A program made the position numbers and the translations under genes. Positions 1 through 6,311 of a stretch of DNA of 7,566 nt are shown here, piece after piece. The stretch comes from Acetobacteraceae bacterium. Lineage in GTDB: Bacteria; Pseudomonadota; Alphaproteobacteria; Acetobacterales; Acetobacteraceae. The notes under the pieces are model-generated. The model had not been told where the DNA came from and did no database searches. It saw only the letters and a program-made list of their open reading frames with translations. Where the stretch lies: positions 1 through 7,566 of the forward strand of contig JANXRT010000078.1 of NCBI GenBank assembly GCA_025356735.1, given 5' to 3'. Within the stretch, counting starts at the first letter, position 1. Every line of letters begins with the position of its first letter.

Positions 1-933
1 CAGCGCCGCCTGGTTTTGCGCCAGTGCATCGCGCTTGCACCCAACCTCAAAATTGGCGATTGATTGCACCACCACAAGCTCGTTGCGTAGTCCAGAGTTT
101 TCCGTCTCTGCCGCAATGCGCTTCGCCTCGATCCTGGCAACCTCGAGCCGGGCCGCGGCGAGGTCGGCCTGAATGGCATAGGCTTCCTGCCGCACTGCAT
201 GAGTGGCCGCACGGCCGTGTTCAAGCAGCGATCTTTGCTGCCGGCCTGAGGGCCGCAGCCATTGGTCGAACAGATTGGGCGGCGTCGCGAAAGCAGGATG
301 CAGCGCGTCCCAGCGCTCAACCGCCAGATAGAAGCGATTTAGGCCATCGAACCAGACGAACCGATAGGAAGCCTGCACCAGCAATCCGTTCCAGGCTTGC
401 CAGCTTTCCACCTGGGAGTTGGGTTCGGTCGCCTCGACCAGCACGATCCATGGCCGGAAGTTCTCGAAGTCGGCGCCGCGCAGCACGTCCGCCTCGGCGC
501 CCTCCACGTCGATCTTCAGGAAATGGATGTCTCCGGCCGCATGCCTGCGGCAAATATCCGCCAACGTGCGCACCGGCACGCGCAATGTCTCGTCGCTGCG
601 CCCCTGCCCGACATGCCGGGCGGCTAATGCCTCATCGACGGTGCTAAGGCCGGTTCGGGTGAAATGGTGCAGCTCGGCCTCTCCCGACTTGGCCCCCGCC
701 AGGCAGCGCAGGTTGATGTCGCGCGGCCGGGCAGCGAACAACGCGGGAAAATAATCCGGCGACGGCTCGATGTTGATGCCATGCCAGCCGCGATCGTAGA
801 ACGCGCGCGTCACCGAATCCTCATCGGAATCGGCCGCCCCGACATCGATGTAGAACCCGGTTCCGATGTCGCGCAGCGCCCGCCACAGCATCAGGTCCTC
901 GAAGTTCTGGGCGTAGGTGACGAAGGCGCTCAA
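1..933 (-). CDS. FkbM-family SAM-dependent methyltransferase with C-terminal coiled coil (partial, 3' end outside window)
   Basis: The visible 311 residues begin with the block typical of one FkbM subgroup (YAQNFEDLMLWRAL, residues 7-20). SAM-binding motif I follows (FYIDVGAADSD, 27-37), then an acidic residue at the end of the next strand (NIEP, 54-57) and the FkbM signature HFLKIDVEGAEADVL (137-151). FkbM enzymes usually O-methylate sugars or other hydroxyls in polysaccharides, glycolipids or secondary metabolites; the substrate here cannot be read. From about residue 240 the chain becomes Ala/Glu/Arg-rich and probably coiled coil, and it continues past the window edge, so a further domain (some members carry a glycosyltransferase) may follow. 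I chose the TTG at 933 because AGGGA lies 6 bases upstream and the N-terminus then matches the family; no ATG fits. It starts 25 bases after the acyltransferase stop, so the two are probably co-transcribed. The family is secure; the exact start is less so. Confidence 0.88.
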   Translation of the reverse strand, partial: MSAFVTYAQNFEDLMLWRALRDIGTGFYIDVGAADSDEDSVTRAFYDRGWHGINIEPSPDYFPALFAARPRDINLRCLAGAKSGEAELHHFTRTGLSTVDEALAARHVGQGRSDETLRVPVRTLADICRRHAAGDIHFLKIDVEGAEADVLRGADFENFRPWIVLVEATEPNSQVESWQAWNGLLVQASYRFVWFDGLNRFYLAVERWDALHPAFATPPNLFDQWLRPSGRQQRSLLEHGRAATHAVRQEAYAIQADLAAARLEVARIEAKRIAAETENSGLRNELVVVQSIANFEVGCKRDALAQNQAAL

Positions 934-939
934 AGCGGT

Positions 940-944
940 TCCCT
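940..944 (-). promoter_or_regulatory. Ribosome binding site deciding a TTG start
   Basis: On the minus strand AGGGA stands 6 bases before the TTG at 933-931. It supports the non-ATG start of the downstream FkbM methyltransferase. The nearest in-frame ATG (codon 15) lies inside the conserved FkbM N-terminal block and would cut it. Confidence 0.55.
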
Positions 945-958
945 GTAGAATCGAAGGC

Positions 959-2035
959 TCAGCTCGCCACCCCTTTCGCGACCACGCCCGGCGCCGCTAG
1001 CCGCGCCAGCGCGTTCACCGGCACGGCGAAGCCCCGCCGCCAAATGTCCTTGCGCCTTTCGGTGAATTCGGCGACCAGGAACACTACCGCCATCGTGCCG
1101 ATCAGGATGCTCGCCATCGACTTCCACGACTGCACCTCCCACGGCACCAGCGAGCGGATCAGAAACGCCACCGGGACATGCAGCAGATACAGCGTGAAGG
1201 TCGTCCCCGCCAGCCAGCGTATCAAGCCGGCGATCCGCCGAAGCGCCCGCTCCAGCGCGTCCGACACCGCATGGGCGCCGACCAGCTGGGCGGCGAACAG
1301 CAGGCCGATGCCATAGATCAGGACCAGCTGCTGGCGGCTGCCGCCAAGCCCATGCGCGATCGGCTGGACGGCATCGAATTGAACCATAATGCCGTAGATG
1401 ACGATGGGCGCCACGAACAGGAACCATCCTGCGGCCCTGCCGACCCAGGCTCGGGCGCAGGTCGAATAGCAGGCAACGCCGAACAGCCAGACCGGAAATA
1501 CCTCGAGCACACTGCGACCGACATACGCCGCGCCCAATGCGAGAAGCAGGATGCGCATGTAGCCACGCGCGAACATCGCGATTGCAAACAGCAGGTAGTA
1601 CCAGACCTCGTAGCAGAGCGACCAATAGACCACCGCCGTGCCGAACACGTAGCCGACATCGCCGACCATGTTGGTGAAGGTCAGGCAGCGCAGGAAAGCC
1701 GTAAGCGTCAACTTGGTCGGGTAAAGATCGGGATTGAGCGCGGCGCCCCAGAGATCAAGCGGGATCGTCAGCAGTAGTGCCGGGAGTGCCACCGAATAAA
1801 CCCGCGACAGCCGCGCGATCGCGAATGACGCCAAGCCCTGTTCGCGGGTGGCGCGAACGTGGCTGATGACGAAGCCGGACAGCACGAAGAACACCAGCAC
1901 CGCGGGCTCGCCGAACTGCACGAAGATGCCGAACGGAGCGCCAGCCAGCTTGCCATAGCCCATATGGAACAGGAACACCGCAAGCGCCGCCGCGAAACGA
2001 ACGACATCAAGGTAGAGCGATAGTCCGATCGGCAT
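959..2035 (-). CDS. Membrane acyltransferase, acyltransferase-3 family (OafA/YrhL-like)
   Basis: This is a polytopic inner-membrane protein of 358 residues, the usual length for stand-alone acyltransferase-3 proteins. The family transfers acetyl or other acyl groups onto sugars of O-antigen, exopolysaccharide, peptidoglycan or Nod factor. Visible hallmarks are the R-x10-H motif in the first membrane helix (R13 and H24), FFVLSGFVIS (49-58), the basic loop ARLSRVY (74-80), WSLCYEVWYYL with E143 (138-148), YLLHVP near the last helices (283-288) and AEFTERR (322-328). About ten hydrophobic segments can be read. The start is tightly bounded because the codon just before the ATG is an in-frame TGA (2038-2036); the ribosome site (GGAA) is weak. 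It lies between two FkbM methyltransferases on the same strand, 25 and 69 bases away, which suggests acylation of the same glycan or glycolipid. The acceptor and acyl donor are unknown. Confidence 0.92.
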   Translation of the reverse strand: MPIGLSLYLDVVRFAAALAVFLFHMGYGKLAGAPFGIFVQFGEPAVLVFFVLSGFVISHVRATREQGLASFAIARLSRVYSVALPALLLTIPLDLWGAALNPDLYPTKLTLTAFLRCLTFTNMVGDVGYVFGTAVVYWSLCYEVWYYLLFAIAMFARGYMRILLLALGAAYVGRSVLEVFPVWLFGVACYSTCARAWVGRAAGWFLFVAPIVIYGIMVQFDAVQPIAHGLGGSRQQLVLIYGIGLLFAAQLVGAHAVSDALERALRRIAGLIRWLAGTTFTLYLLHVPVAFLIRSLVPWEVQSWKSMASILIGTMAVVFLVAEFTERRKDIWRRGFAVPVNALARLAAPGVVAKGVAS

Positions 2036-2104
2036 TCAGCTATTCCATCGTCGGAGGATCATACCGCACGGCGTCCGCGCCGCATGTCTCTATCTGCTGC
2101 CGAT

Positions 2105-3253
2105 CTATGCCGCTCCGGCTTCCAGAACCCTGCGCACATCCGCTTGCTCCAGTTCCCGCCACTGTTCGATCAGCCTGGCCACCGAAGGATGGTCTCTCAC
2201 AGCCGAAGGAAGCCGCTTTTCCACTGCCAGGACGTATTGCTTGTACAAATCGCCGTGCAGGTCTTGCGTCTCGACAGAACCGACGATCTCATCGTCAGAC
2301 ATCATCGATATCTGCCAGCCCGAACGCTGCTTGATCTCCGCTTCGGATTTGGTCGATGCAAAATAGTCCACGTTGACGGCTTCCTGTGGGCTGGGATCAG
2401 CAGGCGGGCACAACTTGCGGTCGAGAATCCGGTAGATCGCGTATCCGTGATCGCGCAAAATGTCGAGCAACACACGGTAAGAATACCCGGCATTGCCGCA
2501 CGTCATTGCGTTCGCTTCAAAGACGATGTCGGGGTGCCATCGGGCCAGGGTTCTGTCGGCACCCGACAGGGCTGCTTTTTCCGAACCCTCAATATCAATT
2601 TTCATCACATCGACCCGCCGTATGTTCATGTGATCAACATAATCGTCGATGACGATGTGCGGCGCGTAGAGCCTGGACTGCGGGACGACACCGCCCCAGG
2701 CGCTGGTTCCGCCGACGCCTGCGAAACCCGGACGATCCGAGACCGCCCCCTGTATGATCGTCAGCTCTGAAATTCCGTTCTTTGAAACGGACCGTGACAG
2801 GTGCTGGATGTTCGACGAAAGCAACTCGAAAGCATGAACCTGGGCGCCGTTGATGCAGGCCGGCAGGCTGATCGTTCCTATGTTGGCACCCAGATCAAAG
2901 AACACGTCGCCGGGCCGTACCCAGGCATTGAGGAATATCCAGCTCGAATCATGGACGGCGCCAACGGAAACAGCCGCATGGAAGTCATCCTGATCCCTGA
3001 CCTGGTAGCTCACGAAGTAGCGCGCGCCGCTTGGCAGGATCGTCTCGAGAAAGGCATGTTCCGGCTGGAGCGGCGTCATCAGGACGGCAAGCTGTTCGAT
3101 GCTTTGCCTCACCTGCTGAAGGTCGGTCTGCCCGCGGGCATCCATTTGCTGGATACCCAATTGCAGATGCGACATCCGGCCGGAAAGGCCATTCGTTCCG
3201 AGCAGGGATCGGAGCGCGTTAGATGCCGGCTTGAGCATGGTCCTGATCATCAT
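2105..3253 (-). CDS. FkbM-family SAM-dependent methyltransferase
   Basis: A complete gene of 382 residues. Residues 1-60 hold a Gln/Leu-rich, probably helical or coiled-coil stretch (about 27-58). The Rossmann methyltransferase domain follows: motif I FFDLGANIGTISL (118-130), the acidic HAFELLSSN (140-148) and the FkbM signature VMKIDIEGSEKAAL (216-229), then PDIVFEAN. The tail after about 300 is charged and helical, of unknown role. The likely job is O-methylation of a sugar or glycolipid. The frame is open further upstream, but the start is set at tandem ATGs (3253 and 3250) because AAGGA lies directly before them and the family-like sequence begins there; spacing is 3 bases to the first and 6 to the second, so 3250 is equally possible. 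It is the first gene of the leftward operon. Base composition looks lower than on the right: a hand count of 2461-2520 gives 32 G+C of 60, against 40 of 60 at 3781-3840. Confidence 0.9.
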   Translation of the reverse strand: MMIRTMLKPASNALRSLLGTNGLSGRMSHLQLGIQQMDARGQTDLQQVRQSIEQLAVLMTPLQPEHAFLETILPSGARYFVSYQVRDQDDFHAAVSVGAVHDSSWIFLNAWVRPGDVFFDLGANIGTISLPACINGAQVHAFELLSSNIQHLSRSVSKNGISELTIIQGAVSDRPGFAGVGGTSAWGGVVPQSRLYAPHIVIDDYVDHMNIRRVDVMKIDIEGSEKAALSGADRTLARWHPDIVFEANAMTCGNAGYSYRVLLDILRDHGYAIYRILDRKLCPPADPSPQEAVNVDYFASTKSEAEIKQRSGWQISMMSDDEIVGSVETQDLHGDLYKQYVLAVEKRLPSAVRDHPSVARLIEQWRELEQADVRRVLEAGAA

Positions 3254-3503
3254 CGTTCCTTGATCGCACGCGATATGAACCCCCGCAGGAAAGCGAGGCG
3301 ATTTGGAAGTAGGAGGGCGGACCGCCCGCTCTCGCCGATTGGCCTTGCAGCAAATAAGGTATGGATCGCGGCAGGTTTGCCCGATGGGTCTAGCCGATGC
3401 AAGTTGGCGGCCAGGATCGGCGCGTCTCGCCACGCCGCTTTGTCAGCCTTTCACCAGGACGCTAAAAGACCAGACCAGCCGCGCCCCCAGCCAAAGGCGA
3501 CCC
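3254..3503. promoter_or_regulatory. Divergent intergenic region with presumed promoters for both flanking operons
   Basis: These 250 bases separate the leftward glycan-modification operon from the rightward CoA operon, so both promoters should lie here. I see no convincing sigma-70 pair. The best AT-rich patch is around 3340-3368 (TTGGCC or TTGCAG, then AAATAAGGTATGGAT), but its spacing is poor. The only clear symmetry is the GC palindrome at 3315-3327. No small gene with a believable ribosome site was found. The frame open through here on the minus strand is taken as upstream read-through of the FkbM frame, not coding. Confidence 0.5.
3315..3327. repeat. 13-base GC palindrome in the divergent promoter region
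   Basis: GGGCGG-A-CCGCCC is a perfect 6+6 inverted repeat around one base. It lies 61 bases upstream of the FkbM start and 176 bases upstream of the CoA-transferase start. It could be an operator half-site pair or a chance GC palindrome; nothing ties it to a known regulator. Confidence 0.25.
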
Positions 3504-4682
3504 ATGAACCTGCCCCTATCCAACCTCACCGTCCTCGACCTGACCCTGGCTCGCGCCGGACCGACCTGCGTGCGCCACCTGGCCGACTGGGGCGCCAACG
3601 TCATCCGCATCGAACCGCCCGACGCCGGCGGCGCCGAGGACATCGCAGGCAACCGCCACGGCTTCGACTTCCAGAACCTGCACCGCAACAAGCGCGCCAT
3701 CCGCCTCAACCTCAAGGCGCCGGAGGGCCACGCCGCCTTCATGAAGCTGGTCGCGACCGCCGACGTCATCGTCGAGAACATGCGCGCCAGCGTGAAGCAC
3801 CGCCTGCACGTCGCCTGGGAGGACGTGCAAAAGGTCAACCCGCGCATCGTCTATGGCAGCATCTCGGGCTTCGGGCAGGACGGCCCATACGGGCCCCGCG
3901 CCGGTGTCGACCAGATCGCGCAGGGCATGGGCGGCCTCATGTCGATCACCGGGTTGCCGGGGCAGGGGCCGGTGCGCGTCGGCATCCCGATCGCCGACCT
4001 CACCGCCGGCAACCTGCTCGCACTCGGCATCATGACCGCGCTGTACGACCGCCACACGACCGGCGTCGGCCGGTGGGTTCACACCTCGCTGCTTGAAGCC
4101 CAGATCTTCATGCTGGACTTCCAGGCCGCGCGCTGGCTCATCGCGGGCGAGGTCGCCCCCCAGGCCGGCAACAACCACCCGACCGGCATCCCCACGGGCG
4201 TCTTCCCGACCACTGACGGCCACATCAACATTGCCGCATCCTCGGCGCGGCTATGGGAACGCTTCTGCGACACCATCGAAAAGCCCGACTGGAAAACCCG
4301 CGACGGCTGGCAGACCCAGAAAGGCCGCAGCACCGACCGCGACGCGATCAACGCCGCCATCTCCGAAGTCACCGCGACAAAGCAATCCGCCCACTGGATC
4401 GAGCTGTTCGAGGAGGCAGGCATTCCCTGTGGCCCGATCTACACCATCGACCAGATGTTCGATGACCCCCAGGTCAAGCATCTCGGCATGGCAACCCCCA
4501 TGCACGACCACCCCGTTCTCGGCACCCAGCACATCGTCGCCTCGCCGCTCAATATCTCCGGCATCCCGAAAGACATCCGCACCCCCACGCCCGACGCCGG
4601 CGCCCACACCGACGAGGTGCTGGCCGCCATCGGCTACAGCCCGGCCGACCTCACCCTATTGCGCCAAAAGGGAGTGATCTGA
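3504..4682 (+). CDS. Class III CoA-transferase (CaiB/BaiF family)
   Basis: The 392-residue protein has the usual length and layout of family III CoA-transferases, which move CoA between carboxylic acids (formyl-CoA:oxalate, carnitine/crotonobetainyl, succinyl-CoA-dependent types); alpha-methylacyl-CoA racemases share the fold. Family blocks seen are the N-terminal LADWGANVIRIEPP (26-39), NLHRNKRAIRLNLK (58-71), DVIVENMR (87-94), IVYGSISGFGQDGPY (115-129) and DQIAQGMGGLMSITG (136-150). In IPIADLTAGN (161-170), D165 matches the aspartate that forms the acyl-anhydride and glutamyl/aspartyl-CoA type intermediates. The C-terminal part has PCGPIYTIDQMFDDPQ, also typical. The ATG was chosen because AAAGG lies 6 bases upstream and the homologous N-terminus begins there. 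The stop overlaps the next start, so it forms a two-gene unit with the crotonase. The substrate acid cannot be read from sequence. Confidence 0.93.
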   Translation: MNLPLSNLTVLDLTLARAGPTCVRHLADWGANVIRIEPPDAGGAEDIAGNRHGFDFQNLHRNKRAIRLNLKAPEGHAAFMKLVATADVIVENMRASVKHRLHVAWEDVQKVNPRIVYGSISGFGQDGPYGPRAGVDQIAQGMGGLMSITGLPGQGPVRVGIPIADLTAGNLLALGIMTALYDRHTTGVGRWVHTSLLEAQIFMLDFQAARWLIAGEVAPQAGNNHPTGIPTGVFPTTDGHINIAASSARLWERFCDTIEKPDWKTRDGWQTQKGRSTDRDAINAAISEVTATKQSAHWIELFEEAGIPCGPIYTIDQMFDDPQVKHLGMATPMHDHPVLGTQHIVASPLNISGIPKDIRTPTPDAGAHTDEVLAAIGYSPADLTLLRQKGVI

Positions 4683-5503
4683 TGGACCCGATCCTCGATG
4701 CCGCGACCACCGCCTACGCCGGCGGCAAGATGCTGTCGGGCAAGCATGAAGGCGTCGGCATCCTCGTTTTCAACCAGCCCGAAAAGCGCAACGCCATGTC
4801 GGTCGAGATGTGGGACGGCATGTCCGCCATCCTCGACGACTTCGCATCGGATGAAACGATCCGCGTGGTGGTCCTGACCGGCGCCGGCGACAAGGCGTTC
4901 GTCTCGGGCGCCGACATCAGCCAGTTCGAGAAGCAGCGCTCCAACGCCGACGCCCAGAAGGAATACGAGAAGCTCACCAGCGCCGGCCGCGCCAGGCTTG
5001 CCACGTTCGAGAAACCGACGATCGCACGCATCCGCGGCTTCTGCATGGGCGGCGGCCTCGGCATCGCCATGCAGGCCGACCTGCGCCTCGCCGCCGACGA
5101 CGCGCAGTTTGCCATCCCCGCTGCCCGGCTGAGCATCGCCTACGGCTTCGACATGGTGCGCAAACTCACCGACCTGGTCGGCCCCGCCCACGCCCGCATG
5201 ATCCTCTACACCGGCGCCCGGCTGGACGCGCGCGAGGCCGAGCGCATCGGCCTGGTCAACCGCGCGCTGCCGGCCGAAACCCTGTCCGCCGAGGTCCTGA
5301 AGATCGCCCGCACCGTCGCCGGAAACGCGCCGCTGTCCGTCCGCGCCAGCAAGCTGTCGGTCGCGGCCGCGATGCAGGACGAAAGTGCCCGCGACATGAA
5401 AGCCATTCAGGCGGCCTCCGTCGCCTGCTTCGACAGCGCCGACTACAAGGAAGGGCGCACGGCGTTCATGGAAAAGCGCCAGCCGGTGTTCACGGGGAAA
5501 TAG
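4682..5503 (+). CDS. Crotonase-fold (enoyl-CoA hydratase/isomerase family) protein lacking both classical catalytic glutamates
   Basis: The 273 residues cover the whole crotonase fold. The two oxyanion-hole segments are present: AFVSGADISQF (72-82) and GFCMGGGLGIAM (119-130). The C-terminal helices follow, with the family's ARLDAREAERIGLVNRALP (179-197). In rat enoyl-CoA hydratase the catalytic pair is Glu144 (in GGGCE) and Glu164 (in QPE); here the aligned residues are G127 (GGGLG) and A147 (IPAARL), and the 20-residue spacing is kept. The protein therefore binds a CoA thioester but may not be a simple hydratase; isomerase, hydrolase, decarboxylase or lyase chemistry is open. Its ATG shares one base with the TGA of the CoA-transferase (TGATG), with AGGGAG 7 bases before it, so translation is probably coupled. 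M17 is an alternative start that loses only a poorly conserved leader. It presumably acts on the CoA ester made by its neighbour. Confidence 0.9.
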   Translation: MDPILDAATTAYAGGKMLSGKHEGVGILVFNQPEKRNAMSVEMWDGMSAILDDFASDETIRVVVLTGAGDKAFVSGADISQFEKQRSNADAQKEYEKLTSAGRARLATFEKPTIARIRGFCMGGGLGIAMQADLRLAADDAQFAIPAARLSIAYGFDMVRKLTDLVGPAHARMILYTGARLDAREAERIGLVNRALPAETLSAEVLKIARTVAGNAPLSVRASKLSVAAAMQDESARDMKAIQAASVACFDSADYKEGRTAFMEKRQPVFTGK

Positions 5504-5515
5504 CGGCCCTATTTC
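5497..5515. terminator. Short hairpin spanning the two convergent stop codons
   Basis: GAAATAG-CGGCC-CTATTTC is a perfect 7-base inverted repeat with a 5-base loop. Its arms contain the TAG stop of the crotonase gene (plus strand) and the TAG stop of the 103-residue gene (minus strand), which are only 5 bases apart. It may act as a weak two-way terminator or mRNA 3' end. The stem is AT-rich and no clear T tract follows on the plus strand, so real termination is uncertain. Confidence 0.4.
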
Positions 5516-5820
5516 ATCTTCGCAAAGACCTGGCGGTCCTTGTTGTCGCGCATCAGCATCGAAAAGCTGGGAATGCGTTCGAAGCCGAGGCCCAGCGGAA
5601 AGCCGCTTTCCGGGTCAGGAATAATCTTGCCGTAGCTCTCGCCGGCAACCTTCTCCCACTTTCCCGCCGGCTTCTTGATTTCGACGTTGGCAACCGTCGC
5701 CAGCAGCATCATCCGCACGATCGCCTCCTTTGGCCGCGACGGCTTGGACAGGCTTGGAACCCCCGCCATCATCGTCCAGCCATTGGCCAGCGCCCACGCC
5801 ACAAGCTCGTCCTTGGTCAT
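5509..5820 (-). CDS. Small conserved-looking hypothetical protein, 103 residues
   Basis: I do not recognise a named family. The product is soluble, with no signal peptide or membrane segment. It opens with a helix (KDELVAWALANGW, residues 3-15), then a PSLSKPSRPKEAIVRM stretch that looks like a helix-turn-helix-sized unit, a beta-like segment ANVEIKKPAGKWEKV, a Gly/Pro loop (SGFPLGLGFERIP) and a basic tail ending KDRQVFAKMK. Regular composition, codon use like the neighbours and a clean frame between two genes support real coding. The ribosome site is modest (AGGACGAG, about 8 bases from the ATG). It starts 45 bases after the DUF2934 gene on the same strand, so the two are probably one transcript, and it ends tail-to-tail with the crotonase gene with a 5-base gap. 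A link to stress response rests only on neighbourhood. Confidence 0.72.
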   Translation of the reverse strand: MTKDELVAWALANGWTMMAGVPSLSKPSRPKEAIVRMMLLATVANVEIKKPAGKWEKVAGESYGKIIPDPESGFPLGLGFERIPSFSMLMRDNKDRQVFAKMK

Positions 5821-5865
5821 CGTCGATCTCGTCCTGAAAATCTTCCGGTCACCCGCAAGCCCTGA

Positions 5866-6141
5866 TCACCCGCCCGGCACGTCCCTCGTCAGCAGCGCCG
5901 GGAAGTTCACGTCCAGCCGGCCCTCAAGGATCTTCTCCTCATCCTCCATCGGTGCCTCCTCCCGCACGCGCCCCGCCGCCGCACGGGCCCGCTCCCAATG
6001 CTCGCGATCCTGGCCGTGGGGGCGCCCCTCTTGCTCCCAAAGGAAATACGCCGTTTCGCGAACCCTCGTCTGGGTGTCTGGCGCCTGGGTGTCTGATGCC
6101 TGGGTGTCTGATGCCTGGGGGGCTGGTTTGCGTCGAGCCAT
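5866..6141 (-). CDS. DUF2934 domain protein with an N-terminal pentapeptide repeat
   Basis: The 91-residue protein carries a DUF2934 domain at about 26-56: RVRETAYFLWEQEGRPHG followed by REHWERARA, matching the family core of a short helix, W-E-x-E-G-R-P and E-H-W. The function of DUF2934 is unknown; such proteins are common in Rhizobiales and often sit near stress genes. A basic start (MARRKPAP) is followed by two copies of ASDTQ and one of APDTQ (residues 10-24), encoded by a 15-base tandem repeat. The tail (61-91) is acidic, then hydrophobic, without a known motif. The ATG has GGGAG 8 bases upstream. It is divergent from the YciF-like gene, sharing a 170-base upstream region, and leads into the 103-residue gene. 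Confidence 0.82.
   Translation of the reverse strand: MARRKPAPQASDTQASDTQAPDTQTRVRETAYFLWEQEGRPHGQDREHWERARAAAGRVREEAPMEDEEKILEGRLDVNFPALLTRDVPGG
6070..6114. repeat. Three tandem copies of a 15-base unit inside the DUF2934 gene
   Basis: The unit CTGGGTGTCTGATGC (plus strand) occurs at 6085-6099 and 6100-6114 exactly, and at 6070-6084 with two changes (GC for AT near the end, giving GGCGC). A degenerate fourth start (CTGGGG) follows at 6115. The period is a multiple of three, so copy-number change keeps the frame and adds or removes a five-residue block (Ala-Ser/Pro-Asp-Thr-Gln). Confidence 0.9.
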
Positions 6142-6259
6142 CGGTGTCTCCCGTGAACACTATCCGGTTGCTGGCATTGACCTGCCAAAGGTGAAAAACA
6201 AGGGTCAGAGCACGATAGCCTGGAAATTCCATCGCGCAACATCGTCGCCGAAACGTCCT

Positions 6260-6284
6260 GGAACCATGCCGATCCGTGACGCTT
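6260..6284 (+). promoter_or_regulatory. Candidate EcfG-type general-stress promoter for the YciF-like gene
   Basis: GGAAC (6260-6264), a 16-base spacer, then GCTT (6281-6284) resembles the alphaproteobacterial EcfG consensus GGAAC-N16-17-CGTT; the -35 is perfect and the -10 keeps the two T's. Transcription would begin near 6290, leaving a roughly 20-base leader that holds the strong GGAGG ribosome site at 6299-6303. The position and the stress-type gene behind it fit, but one short motif match can arise by chance. Confidence 0.5.
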
Positions 6285-6311
6285 GAGAAGCATCCAACGG
6301 AGGAAAAAATC

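Noticed and set aside
24..647. 207-codon plus-strand frame at the left edge
   Set aside because: It lies opposite the FkbM methyltransferase, whose motifs are unmistakable; the product is Arg/Pro/Ser-rich shadow sequence.
930..1625. 231-codon minus-strand frame overlapping the acyltransferase gene in another frame
   Set aside because: Same strand as the acyltransferase but a different frame; the membrane protein has all family motifs and this frame has none.
2069..2082. Small hairpin CGGCG-TCCG-CGCCG between the FkbM and acyltransferase genes
   Set aside because: Only five base pairs, no T tract, and such stems are common by chance at this G+C; not good evidence of a terminator or attenuator.
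3254..3433. 60-residue N-terminal extension of the FkbM methyltransferase
   Set aside because: The frame is open, but the extension is Arg/Pro/Cys-rich without family similarity, and a ribosome site sits right before the tandem ATGs at 3253 and 3250.
2801..4096. 431-codon open frame on the plus strand running from the FkbM gene into the CoA-transferase
   Set aside because: It is antisense to FkbM at the left and out of frame with the CoA-transferase at the right, where the product becomes an Arg/Pro/His-rich shadow typical of GC-rich genes.
3516..4223. 235-codon minus-strand frame opposite the CoA-transferase
   Set aside because: Antisense shadow: the product is Val/Gly/Asp/Ala-rich with no domain, while the plus strand shows all CaiB motifs.
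4634..5191. 185-codon minus-strand frame opposite the crotonase gene
   Set aside because: Antisense shadow with biased composition and no ribosome site; the plus-strand crotonase is clear.
6185..6230. Possible CRISPR-like or phage attachment repeats in the intergenic region before the YciF-like gene
   Set aside because: No repeated units, no tRNA and no integrase nearby; only the small self-symmetric GGAAATTCC is present.
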